27,917 nt of DNA from JAZDDE01 sp039714435 (lineage in GTDB: Bacteria; Gemmatimonadota; Gemmatimonadetes; Palauibacterales; Palauibacteraceae), in NCBI GenBank assembly GCA_039714435.1, contig JBDLJJ010000026.1, forward strand, positions 1 to 27,917, in the 5' to 3' direction. Shown here piece by piece: positions 7,923 to 15,023 of the stretch (position 1 is its first letter; each line of letters begins with the position of its first letter). The translations under genes and the position numbers were made by a program. The notes under the pieces were generated by a model. The model did no database searches. It was not told where the DNA came from and was given only the letters and a program-made list of their open reading frames with translations.

Positions 7923-8737
7923 ACGAACCGCGGCAGACGGGGCACATCGTGTCCATCATCGCGCTTTTCCTGGGCATCATGGCCATGACGGTAGTTGGCT
8001 TCTCCGTCGACTGGGCTCCGCCAGTGGCATCCGTGCACGGCCAGGGAGTGGATGCCGTGATGGACTACCTGCTCCTCACCACCGGGACGATCCTGGTCAT
8101 TGCCAGCCTCATTCTGGTTGCTTTTCTGTGGTACTACGGCCGTGGGAAGCAGCCGGCGTCCCACCGCATCAGCGCCAGAACAGAGCGCTGGTGGACTCTG
8201 GTGCCTGTGCTGGGGATGGCCCTCATCGCCGAGGCTGGCGTATTGCTCAAGGGCCTGCCCGTCTGGGAACAGGTATACGGCCATATTCCAGAGGACGCCC
8301 TGGTCGTCGACATAACCGCAAAACAGTTCGAGTGGCTGGCGCGCTACCCCGGAGCCGACGGTGAATTCGGCAGCGTCCAACCGTCGCTCGTAGACGGGCA
8401 AACCAATCCGGCTGGCCTGGACCGTAGCGGGTCCGGAGCGGACGACATCGTGCTGCGCAACGTGATGCACATCCCGGTGGGCAGACCGGTCCATGTCCGC
8501 CTGCGCTCGCTCGACGTTCTGCACAGCTTTTCTATACCGGCCTTCAGGGTCAAACAGGACATCGTTCCCGGCACGGTTGGCCGGACTCTGTTCACCCCGA
8601 CTCGGGCCGGAAGCTACGAGCTCGCCTGTGCCGAGCTGTGCGGCATGGGTCACTACCGGATGGACGGGAGGATCGTCGTGCACTCACCAGAGGAGTACGA
8701 AGCCTGGCTGGCTGAACAAACCGCGAAGGTCCAATGA
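7919..8737 (+). CDS. coxB: Cytochrome c oxidase subunit II
   Basis: 272 residues. Subunit II of a heme-copper oxidase carries the CuA centre that accepts electrons from the periplasmic donor. The complete ligand set is visible: His202 (LHSFSIP), Cys237, Glu239, Cys241, His245 and Met248 in CAELCGMGHYRM. Hydrophobic segments at about 11-29, 50-72 and 92-111 precede the periplasmic domain, one more than the usual two, so the N-terminus may be an uncleaved extra helix. No heme-binding CxxCH is fused at the C-terminus, so it is not caa3-type. A GGGAGG Shine-Dalgarno lies at 7907-7912. It overlaps both neighbours by four bases (ATGA), showing tight translational coupling. Confidence 0.95.
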   Translation: MNEPRQTGHIVSIIALFLGIMAMTVVGFSVDWAPPVASVHGQGVDAVMDYLLLTTGTILVIASLILVAFLWYYGRGKQPASHRISARTERWWTLVPVLGMALIAEAGVLLKGLPVWEQVYGHIPEDALVVDITAKQFEWLARYPGADGEFGSVQPSLVDGQTNPAGLDRSGSGADDIVLRNVMHIPVGRPVHVRLRSLDVLHSFSIPAFRVKQDIVPGTVGRTLFTPTRAGSYELACAELCGMGHYRMDGRIVVHSPEEYEAWLAEQTAKVQ

Positions 8738-10491
8738 GCGTCGCCCACGCCGCGCCCCAGAGCTTCTGGAGACGCTACGTCTTCAGCACTGACCACAAGA
8801 CGATAGGCAAGCAGTACATCATCACGGCGATTTTTATGGCGCTGTTCGCTGTGACCTGGTCGATCCTGATACGGATCCAGATCGCCTGGCCCGATCAGAT
8901 GTGGCCCTTCCTGGGCAAGCTCTTTCCCGGCCTGTACGAGAGCGGAGTATTGCTTCCCGAGCGCTACCTGAGTCTGGTCACCATGCACGGGACGGTCATG
9001 ATCTTCTTCGTGATCTCCATTGGGCTGGTGAGCGGGTTCGGGAACTTCATCATTCCGCTCCAGGTGGGGGCGCGGGATATGGCGTACCCGCTCCTGAACA
9101 TGCTCTCCTACTGGATTATCGTACCGGCCTGCCTGTTGATGCTGGCTTCTTTCTTCGTTCCGGACGGTGCCGCGGCCGGCGGCTGGACCGCCTACCCACC
9201 GCTGTCTGCGCTTCCCGAGGCGCTCCCGGGCTCGGGACTGGGGCAGACGCTGTGGATTCTGGCCATGGCCCTGTTCATCGTCTCGTTCACCATGGGAAGC
9301 CTGAACTTCATCACCACCATCCTCAACATGAGGACACGCGGCATGTCCATGCTCAGGCTGCCGCTTACCACCTGGACTCTGCTGATCGCCTCTATCCTCG
9401 GCGTTCTGGCGTTTCCGGCCCTCACGGCGGCCGCCATCATGCTGCTGCTGGACCGGCTCGGCGACACGGCGTTCTTCCTCCCCGAAGGCCTGGTGCTGGG
9501 TGGCCGAGTACTGGAAGGCGGGGGCGGAACGCCGCTTCTGTTCCAGCACCTGTTCTGGTTCCTGGGCCACCCGGAGGTTTACGTGCTCGTGCTTCCGGCC
9601 GTGGGCATCGCCTTCGATGTCGTCGCTACGTTCGGGAGGCGCCCCGTTTTCGGGTACCGGACCACCGTATGGTCGCTCCTTGTGGTGGCCGTGCTCAGCA
9701 TGATCGTGTGGGGCCACCACATGTACACGAGCGGGATGAACCCTTATCTGGGCGAGTATTTCTCGATCATGACGGTGGCCATTACGGTCCCGTTCGCGGT
9801 GCTCGGCATGAACCTCATCGCCAGTCTTTGGAGGGCTCAGATAAGGCTGACCTCGGCCATGCTTTTCGGCCTGGGCATCATCGTGGCGATCGGCGTTGGC
9901 GGCCTGGGCGGGCTGTGGCTCGGAACGGCGACTTCGGACATGTACCTGCACGACTCGTACTTCGTCGTGGGCCACTTTCACTTGATGATCGGCATCGTGA
10001 CCGGGTTCGGCATGTTCGCCGGCTCGTACTTCTGGTTTCCCAAGATGTTCGGCCGCATGATGAGCGAGCGGCTCGGGAAGCTCCATTTCTGGCTCACCAT
10101 GGCCCCGGTGTTCGTGGCTTTCATCTGGATGCATTGGCTGGGTCTGGCCGGACATCTGCGGCGTTTGTATGACCCCACTACATACGACTACGCGGCATCG
10201 ACGCAGTGGATGAACGTGGTCATCAGCTATGCGCTGTTCGTGGCCGCCGCCGCGCAGATTCTGTTCGTGGTGAACTTCTTCTGGAGCATGTTCCGGGGCG
10301 CCCGCGCGGAGGCGAACCCGTGGGAGGGCGCCAGCCTGGAGTGGACGACCGCATCTCCGTCTCCGCACCTGAACTGGGACACGGTTCCCGCTGTGGTACG
10401 TGGCCCGTACGAGTACCGTGTTGAGGGAGCCGAAGACGGCTATCTGCCCCAGGCCGAGACGCTCGCCGCGGTACCCGGAGGTACAGGGTGA
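8734..10491 (+). CDS. coxA: Cytochrome c oxidase subunit I, A-type, without the K-channel lysine
   Basis: 585 residues, usual size. This is the catalytic subunit that reduces O2 to water at the heme-CuB centre and pumps protons. Ligands seen: His85 (low-spin heme), His279 and Tyr283 (GHPEVY, with the cross-linkable Tyr), His328-His329 (CuB), His414 and His416 (GHFH, hemes), His406-Asp407 (Mg site) and Arg476-Arg477 (heme propionates). D-channel residues are kept: Asp115, Asn122 and Glu281, equivalent to D132, N139 and E286 of the Rhodobacter enzyme. K-channel residues are not: a gapless alignment from HHMYT puts Leu357 at K362, Phe354 at T359 and Phe294 at S299. The last 60 residues form a polar C-terminal tail. 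It overlaps coxB and the next gene by four bases each. Confidence 0.96.
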   Translation: MSVAHAAPQSFWRRYVFSTDHKTIGKQYIITAIFMALFAVTWSILIRIQIAWPDQMWPFLGKLFPGLYESGVLLPERYLSLVTMHGTVMIFFVISIGLVSGFGNFIIPLQVGARDMAYPLLNMLSYWIIVPACLLMLASFFVPDGAAAGGWTAYPPLSALPEALPGSGLGQTLWILAMALFIVSFTMGSLNFITTILNMRTRGMSMLRLPLTTWTLLIASILGVLAFPALTAAAIMLLLDRLGDTAFFLPEGLVLGGRVLEGGGGTPLLFQHLFWFLGHPEVYVLVLPAVGIAFDVVATFGRRPVFGYRTTVWSLLVVAVLSMIVWGHHMYTSGMNPYLGEYFSIMTVAITVPFAVLGMNLIASLWRAQIRLTSAMLFGLGIIVAIGVGGLGGLWLGTATSDMYLHDSYFVVGHFHLMIGIVTGFGMFAGSYFWFPKMFGRMMSERLGKLHFWLTMAPVFVAFIWMHWLGLAGHLRRLYDPTTYDYAASTQWMNVVISYALFVAAAAQILFVVNFFWSMFRGARAEANPWEGASLEWTTASPSPHLNWDTVPAVVRGPYEYRVEGAEDGYLPQAETLAAVPGGTG

Positions 10492-11072
10492 GCGAGGCCC
10501 TGGCTGCCGTGGGCGCGGTCCGTCACGATCCGGAGGACCGCGAGGGACCCTACACGATGGGCCTGGTAGCGCTCCTGGCCACGGTGGGCATGTTGTTCGC
10601 GGCGTTTACGGCGGCGCTCTTCATGCGCCGAACCGGATCGGACTGGACCAGTGTGGCCCTGCCGTCGGCGGTCTGGATCAATACCCTATTTCTGATCGGG
10701 TCCAGCTTGACCGTAGAACTGTCGCGCGCCGCGATTCGCCGGGACGCGCCAGGCACTGCCGCGGCGCGGCTGCGGGCCTCGCTGGTGCTGGGGACACTGT
10801 TTCTGATCGGTCAGGTCGCAGCCTGGAGCATACTGGCGCGCCAGGGAGTGTTTCTTCCCAGCAGTCCGAACGCCTCCTTCTTCTACATGCTCTCGGCGGT
10901 GCATGGTCTGCACGTGCTCGGCGGCTTGGGAGCGCTGCTGTGGGTGCGAAATCGCACGCGTCAGGGAGCCTACAGCGGGACGCGGCACCGCGGGATCGAC
11001 CATGCGGCCATCTACTGGCACTTCGTCGGCGCCGTGTGGATCTACCTGTTCATCTTGCTTTCGATTCTCTAG
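10488..11072 (+). CDS. Cytochrome c oxidase subunit III, first of two
   Basis: 194 residues from a GTG at 10488 that overlaps the coxA stop as GTGA, with a GGAGG Shine-Dalgarno just upstream. About five membrane helices. Subunit III family features are FFYMLSAVHGLHVLGGL in the fourth helix and YWHFVGAVWIYLF in the last; the paired His residues and the terminal YWHFV are family hallmarks. Subunit III stabilises proton uptake and subunit I. It lacks the first two helices of seven-helix versions, as do many bacterial five-helix forms. It is clearly distinct in sequence from the second copy immediately downstream, so the pair is not a recent duplication. Confidence 0.88.
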   Translation: MSEALAAVGAVRHDPEDREGPYTMGLVALLATVGMLFAAFTAALFMRRTGSDWTSVALPSAVWINTLFLIGSSLTVELSRAAIRRDAPGTAAARLRASLVLGTLFLIGQVAAWSILARQGVFLPSSPNASFFYMLSAVHGLHVLGGLGALLWVRNRTRQGAYSGTRHRGIDHAAIYWHFVGAVWIYLFILLSIL

Positions 11073-11096
11073 AAGCCAGCGGGAAGGGAAGACCCT

Positions 11097-11702
11097 ATGA
11101 CACAAACGGCGGCCGCGGAGGCTCACTGGAAAGGTGGGGCATCCCCGTTCGGAGTGTCGTGGCAGAAGTTGATGATGTGGCTCTTCCTCATGGGAGACGC
11201 CCTGCTGTTCGCCGGTTTCCTGGCCTCGTACGGTTTCGTGCGCCTGGCCAGCGGCACGTGGCCCGAGCAGAGCGAAGTGTTTACGATGGCACTCATCGGG
11301 ACCATGACATTCGTTCTGATCACCTCCAGTGCGACCATGGCCACGGCCGTAGGAGCGGCCCAGCGCGGCGACCTGGCCAAAGCTCGACGCTTTGTGCTCC
11401 TGACCCTCCTGGGCGGAGTGATTTTCCTGGGAATGCAGGCGTACGAGTGGACGAACATCATCCACGAAGGAGCCCGGCTCACGCACAACCCCTGGGGGCC
11501 GCCGGCGTTCTCTTCCTTCTTCTTCATGGTCACGGGATTTCACGGTACGCACGTGCTTATCGGAGTACTCATCCTCGCCATCACGACGATTCGGCTCGGA
11601 GCCGGGAAGACCACGGAAGAGGGAGTCGAGCTAGCGGGCCTCTACTGGCATTTCGTTGACCTGATATGGGTGTTCATCTTCACTCTGTTCTACTTGATCT
11701 AG
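11097..11702 (+). CDS. Cytochrome c oxidase subunit III, second of two
   Basis: 201 residues, starting ATG 24 bp after the first subunit III gene, with GGGAAG upstream. Five membrane helices. Family features are the N-terminal WLFLMGDALLFAGF helix, FLGMQAYEW with the conserved Glu region, FFFMVTGFHGTHVLIG, and a closing GLYWHFVDLIWVFIF. This copy is the more canonical CoxC: it has the typical VDLIW ending seen in bacterial subunit III. Either both copies sit in one complex, or they replace each other; the sequence cannot decide. Confidence 0.92.
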   Translation: MTQTAAAEAHWKGGASPFGVSWQKLMMWLFLMGDALLFAGFLASYGFVRLASGTWPEQSEVFTMALIGTMTFVLITSSATMATAVGAAQRGDLAKARRFVLLTLLGGVIFLGMQAYEWTNIIHEGARLTHNPWGPPAFSSFFFMVTGFHGTHVLIGVLILAITTIRLGAGKTTEEGVELAGLYWHFVDLIWVFIFTLFYLI

Positions 11703-11712
11703 AAGGATACAA

Positions 11713-12009
11713 ATGGAAGGCCACACGTCGTACAGGACTTACTGGATGGTGTGGGTACTTCTGCTCATACTCACGATCGTTATGATCTTCGTGGAGGCGG
11801 CCCGGCTCCCTGCTGCGGCCACCGTTCTTCTGCTCACCATCGCGATGTTCGTGAAGGCCGGAATGATCGGCACCTGGTTCATGCACCTCAGATACGAGAC
11901 CAGGGCCCTCGTGCTCGCCGTTGTGCTCGGAACCCTGATCACGGCGGCCTTTCTGTGGTTCCTTCTCATCCCTGACGCGCTGGCCACGCTGGAGATGTCT
12001 CCCCGCTAG
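11713..12009 (+). CDS. Cytochrome c oxidase subunit IV (prokaryotic type)
   Basis: 98 residues with three membrane helices (about 11-27, 33-50 and 63-86). The motif VKAGMIGTWFMHLRYE, with Lys before the second helix end and FMHL, is the signature of the small bacterial subunit IV (COX4_pro/CyoD-like family). This subunit helps assembly or stability of CuB in related oxidases. It follows the second subunit III by 11 bp, with an AAGGAT Shine-Dalgarno, and closes the oxidase operon. The 208 bp that follow hold no clear gene or strong terminator. Confidence 0.85.
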   Translation: MEGHTSYRTYWMVWVLLLILTIVMIFVEAARLPAAATVLLLTIAMFVKAGMIGTWFMHLRYETRALVLAVVLGTLITAAFLWFLLIPDALATLEMSPR

Positions 12010-12217
12010 GGCTCCGCCCTCCTCCAAAGCGTGGATCGCCCGGTGCGGAGCGCGCCGCTGTGGTTGTTCTTCCCTACTTCAAGCCGTGGTATTCCGTACA
12101 AACTCTTGTAGGCCTATCCCGACATTCTGGCCTGCCACAGCCAGCTATTCTCCTCGTGGCGAGAACTCTTTTCGGAGAGGAAACCGACAGGACGACGCCA
12201 AAACCGGGAGAAGAACG

Positions 12218-13372
12218 ATGACCCTACGAAACAGACTTTGCGCAATCATCCTGGTGCCGGCCCTCGTGGCGTCAGCAGCGTGTAACGACGAGGACCCGGT
12301 CATCACGGAGCCCACCCCGGAACCCCAGCTGACCATCTCCTACATTGGTTCAGAGAACTGCGGATTCTGCCACACAGAAACCTTCAACGAGTTCAGAAAA
12401 TCGGGGCATCCCTATAAGCTCAACAAAGTGGAGAATGGTACGCCGCCTGTGTATCCGTTCTCCGAGGTCCCGAATCCCCCTGCCGGCGTGTCATGGAACG
12501 ACGTAACGTACGTCATCGGTGGCTTCGGCTGGAAGGCGAGGTTCATCGGAAACGACGGCTATATCATTACACAGGGGGGGAGCAACCAGTACAACCTCGC
12601 CACCGGCGAGTGGGTCGATTACCACAAGGATGAACTGAAGCCCTACGATTGTGGATCGTGCCACACGACCGGTTTCCGTCCGGAAGGAAACCAGGATGAT
12701 TTGCCGGGGATTCTCGGCCAGTGGGAGTTTCCCGGGGTCCAGTGCGAAGAATGCCACGGTCCTGGAAGCCTGCACGCAGAGTCGCCTCAGAACGTGGCCA
12801 TGACTATCGATACTCGCGCCGAAGCGTGCGGCAGCTGTCATAATCGAGGTGGTGTGAACTCCGATATTCCCGCCAGCGGCGGGTTCATCAGGCATCACGA
12901 ACAGTTCAACGAGATGGCCTCGAGCCCTCATGTTCTTCTCGAGTGCATCACGTGCCACGATCCGCATACCGGCGTGAAGAACAACGATCAGGAGGGAGCG
13001 TTCGCCATCCGCGCTACCTGCGAGGACTGCCACTCTGGCGCACGGGAGACGCTTCAGACCTCTCCGCTCGCCGCCTCCATGCAGGATCTCGCGTGTGAGG
13101 ATTGCCATATGCCGTTTGCCGGCAAGAGCGCCATCGCGGTCGATACCTACGTGGGTGACATCCGAACCCACCTGTGGACGATTAACAGTGATTCACTGGC
13201 TAACCAGTTTATCCAGGGGGGCGCGTTCTCCAGCGACTTCGTCACGGTCGAGTACGCCTGTCTAGGATGCCACACGGATGCGGAAGACACGAAGGAGTGG
13301 GCGTCCGCCAACGCGCTGGACGTGCATGGGGCGGATTTCAGTTCGCAGCGAGTGAAGGCGAGAACCTTCTAG
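12218..13372 (+). CDS. Eight-heme c-type cytochrome lipoprotein
   Basis: 384 residues from the ATG at 12218, with GGGAGAAG upstream; the in-frame extension back to 12086 looks non-coding. The signal peptide ends at Cys22 (VASAAC), suggesting a lipid-anchored periplasmic or outer-membrane protein. Eight CxxCH heme sites begin at residues 48, 145, 176, 204, 243, 268, 293 and 348. The opening YIGSENCGFCHTETFNEF and the paired CxxCH spacing resemble the cytochrome c554/multiheme family that includes tetrathionate and hydroxylamine enzymes and electron conduits. No catalytic Lys- or Cys-substituted heme site was seen, so an electron-transfer role is more likely than catalysis. There is a cysteine-free stretch of about 90 residues between hemes 1 and 2. 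It may feed or drain the periplasmic electron pool used by the oxidase upstream. Confidence 0.88.
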   Translation: MTLRNRLCAIILVPALVASAACNDEDPVITEPTPEPQLTISYIGSENCGFCHTETFNEFRKSGHPYKLNKVENGTPPVYPFSEVPNPPAGVSWNDVTYVIGGFGWKARFIGNDGYIITQGGSNQYNLATGEWVDYHKDELKPYDCGSCHTTGFRPEGNQDDLPGILGQWEFPGVQCEECHGPGSLHAESPQNVAMTIDTRAEACGSCHNRGGVNSDIPASGGFIRHHEQFNEMASSPHVLLECITCHDPHTGVKNNDQEGAFAIRATCEDCHSGARETLQTSPLAASMQDLACEDCHMPFAGKSAIAVDTYVGDIRTHLWTINSDSLANQFIQGGAFSSDFVTVEYACLGCHTDAEDTKEWASANALDVHGADFSSQRVKARTF

Positions 13373-13432
13373 GATTCCGAATTACGAGCGAGAGCCGCTG
13401 GGTGACGTTTGACGGTTCAGGCTCTTGCTCGG

Positions 13433-13478
13433 GGCGCGTTCCCGGCCGGATTCTTCTCCTGCCGACCGGGGACGCGCC
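13433..13478. terminator. Strong hairpin between convergent operons, probable bidirectional terminator
   Basis: The arms at 13433-13449 and 13462-13478 pair over 17 positions (15 Watson-Crick plus two that can form G-U in one direction), with a 12-base loop. It lies between the stop of the multiheme cytochrome (13372, plus) and the stop of the zinc-ribbon gene (13503, minus). There is no perfect T run, only TTCTCTGTT on the plus side. A weaker hairpin at 13387-13396/13420-13429 lies next to it. Confidence 0.6.
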
Positions 13479-13502
13479 GATTCTCTGTTACGGCTCGATT
13501 TG

Positions 13503-13889
13503 CTACGGCTGCTGACCCGTACCGGCCACGTAGCTCCCGTCTTGCAGCCGTATCATGACCAGGCGGTTGATTGATCCGCACACGCTGCACAGTCCCCGCT
13601 TCTGATCGAGAACCTTCAGCTCCGTGGGCATGTTGCACTCCTCGCACACCGCGTTGACCACGGTCCAGGGTTCAGCCCGCTCCTCGCCGCTCTGGCCGAG
13701 GCGAACTCCCATGAAAATCGGCGGAAGGCCGGATAGCGGACAGATACCTCCTTCGCAGGCCTCGTCGAAATCCAGGCACACGATTTCATGCCCTTCAGGC
13801 AGGTTCGCCTGCCCGTCGTGATGAGTCGGTGTCATCACGAAGTGGACGTCTTTCTGGCAGTGGGTGCAAAACGTCGATTCCTTGTTCAT
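13503..13889 (-). CDS. Small Cys-rich zinc-ribbon-like protein at the end of the rnf gene train
   Basis: 128 residues, soluble, no signal peptide. Nine Cys residues include three CxxC pairs: FCTHC near residues 8-11, VCEECNMPTEL near 82-85, and CSVCGS near 100-103. The last two pairs look like one zinc ribbon; the first pair could join His residues (THHDG) or the central Cys. The central part (EACEGGICPLSG) has further Cys. A metal-binding role, zinc or iron-sulfur, is likely, but the family is not recognised. It begins 14 bp after the apbE stop on the same strand, so it is probably co-transcribed with the rnf genes; whether it works with them is unknown. Confidence 0.6.
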   Translation of the reverse strand: MNKESTFCTHCQKDVHFVMTPTHHDGQANLPEGHEIVCLDFDEACEGGICPLSGLPPIFMGVRLGQSGEERAEPWTVVNAVCEECNMPTELKVLDQKRGLCSVCGSINRLVMIRLQDGSYVAGTGQQP

Positions 13890-13903
13890 GTGCGCCTACC
13901 GGC

Positions 13904-14890
13904 TCAAGCCATGTGAACGATTATTGCCCGCCGGCCCAGTACGCGGCGGGCATCTTCCGGGGTTAGTCCGAAACAGGCCGTGGCCGCGGCGTCAGCGGTC
14001 ATGCAGTCGTCGGCGGCTACGGTAACAGTATGCAGATCAGTCCGGCGTGGCTCGCCGGTCTCCGGATCCAGAAGGTGGTGGTAGCGGCGCCCACGGTAAT
14101 CGTAGTAAGCCTCGTAGTCGCCTGAAGTGGCTATGGCCCGGTCTGATACTCCGATTGTCGAGACTATTGACCGCGGGTCCGAGGGCGAGCGAACGCCCGT
14201 CTGCCAGGGGCCGCCGTCGTCGGAGTTCCCCAGAGCATAAAGGTCGCCGCCGGCGCTGACGAACCCGTCCGTAACCCCGTGCTCTCGCAGAGCCTGCACG
14301 GCCATGTCGACGGCACGTCCCTTGGCGATGCCCCCCAGGTCGATGGCTAAGTCGTTTGCGTGGAAGCGGACGATGTCGCTCCCTCTCCAGCTGCCTAACT
14401 CCAGTTGCTCGTGAAGCCCCCGTCCGGCGAATCGCACTGTCTCAGTGCCTGCCGGAGGGCTGGTTCGCCCGCTGACATCCCACAGCTGAACGGCTTTCCC
14501 CAGGCAGGGGTCGAAGCGCCCGCCGCTCAGCTCAGCCCATTGAAGCGCCGACGTGAGCACCGCCGCCGTCTCGGCGTGTATGGCCACCGGCTCGCGGGCC
14601 GCTCCGATGTTGGCGCGGCCCACGTCTGAGGACGGATCGAACCTGGTCATGACGCGCTCTACCCAGGACAGCCTCTCGAACGCCGCGTCTATGGCGGCGT
14701 GTGCCGCCGGTTCGTCCCGGCCTACGACAGCGATTTCCGCCATCGTACCCATCACCGGCAGGGTTCGGCGTACGAGACGGGGCCGGGTGGCCCAGCGCGC
14801 CAACGGGATGGCCACCACGAACATGCCAAGCCCGATCGAGATCACCTCCCTGCGGGAGGGACGCCAGTCGGGTGCCTGGGGGTTAATCAT
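13904..14890 (-). CDS. apbE: FAD:protein FMN transferase (flavin transferase for Rnf)
   Basis: 328 residues from the ATG at 14890, with GGGAG seven bases upstream; a TTG one codon earlier is also in frame. ApbE attaches FMN through a phosphoester to Thr in RnfG and RnfD on the outer side of the membrane. The N-terminus has a Ser-Arg-Arg run followed by a hydrophobic segment (about 14-36), a membrane anchor or Tat-like signal. Family motifs in order: MGTMAEI, DLGGIAKGRAVD (FAD and metal binding), VSAGGDLYALG, ATSGDYEAYY, HLLDPETGEP, and CMTADAAATA with the metal-binding Asp. It overlaps the small Cys-rich gene by eight bases. Its position at the end of the rnf genes and the presence of target motifs in RnfG and RnfD support the role. 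Confidence 0.93.
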   Translation of the reverse strand: MINPQAPDWRPSRREVISIGLGMFVVAIPLARWATRPRLVRRTLPVMGTMAEIAVVGRDEPAAHAAIDAAFERLSWVERVMTRFDPSSDVGRANIGAAREPVAIHAETAAVLTSALQWAELSGGRFDPCLGKAVQLWDVSGRTSPPAGTETVRFAGRGLHEQLELGSWRGSDIVRFHANDLAIDLGGIAKGRAVDMAVQALREHGVTDGFVSAGGDLYALGNSDDGGPWQTGVRSPSDPRSIVSTIGVSDRAIATSGDYEAYYDYRGRRYHHLLDPETGEPRRTDLHTVTVAADDCMTADAAATACFGLTPEDARRVLGRRAIIVHMA

Positions 14891-15023
14891 CAATCGACTC
14901 CCTGTGTTCGCACGTGCTCGAGCACCCGGCGCAATTGCCTGAGCACCCCCTCGTGGGATTCACGAGTCCAAAGACCGCGAACAGAGCGGCCGCTACTACC
15001 ACCGTGACCACGGTGCCCATCAT
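14883..15023 (-). CDS. 46-residue Cys-rich single-span membrane peptide between rnfA and apbE
   Basis: Too short for standard gene calling. The ATG at 15023 overlaps the rnfA stop as ATGA, and the reading frame ends inside the apbE start region (eight-base overlap), so it is wedged into the operon by translational coupling. Residues 3-22 form one hydrophobic helix (VVTVVVAAALFAVFGL), followed by a Cys cluster GCSGNCAGCSSTC (Cys27, 31, 34 and 38) and a charged tail. The Cys tail resembles small FeoB-associated Cys-rich membrane proteins. Its place beside apbE also matches NqrM, the small four-Cys membrane protein that helps deliver iron to the Na+-NQR. I infer a maturation role for Rnf; no sequence identity to NqrM is claimed. 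Confidence 0.72.
   Translation of the reverse strand: MMGTVVTVVVAAALFAVFGLVNPTRGCSGNCAGCSSTCEHRESIDD

Noticed and set aside
8653..10368. A 571-codon open frame antisense to coxA, rich in His, Glu and Arg
   Set aside because: Its composition is the mirror of hydrophobic coxA codons in GC-rich DNA; there are no domains and the opposite strand is a certain gene.
10400..11659. A 419-codon plus-strand frame across both subunit III genes
   Set aside because: Shadow frame with Arg/Gly/Ser-rich translation; the two real genes have good starts and motifs.
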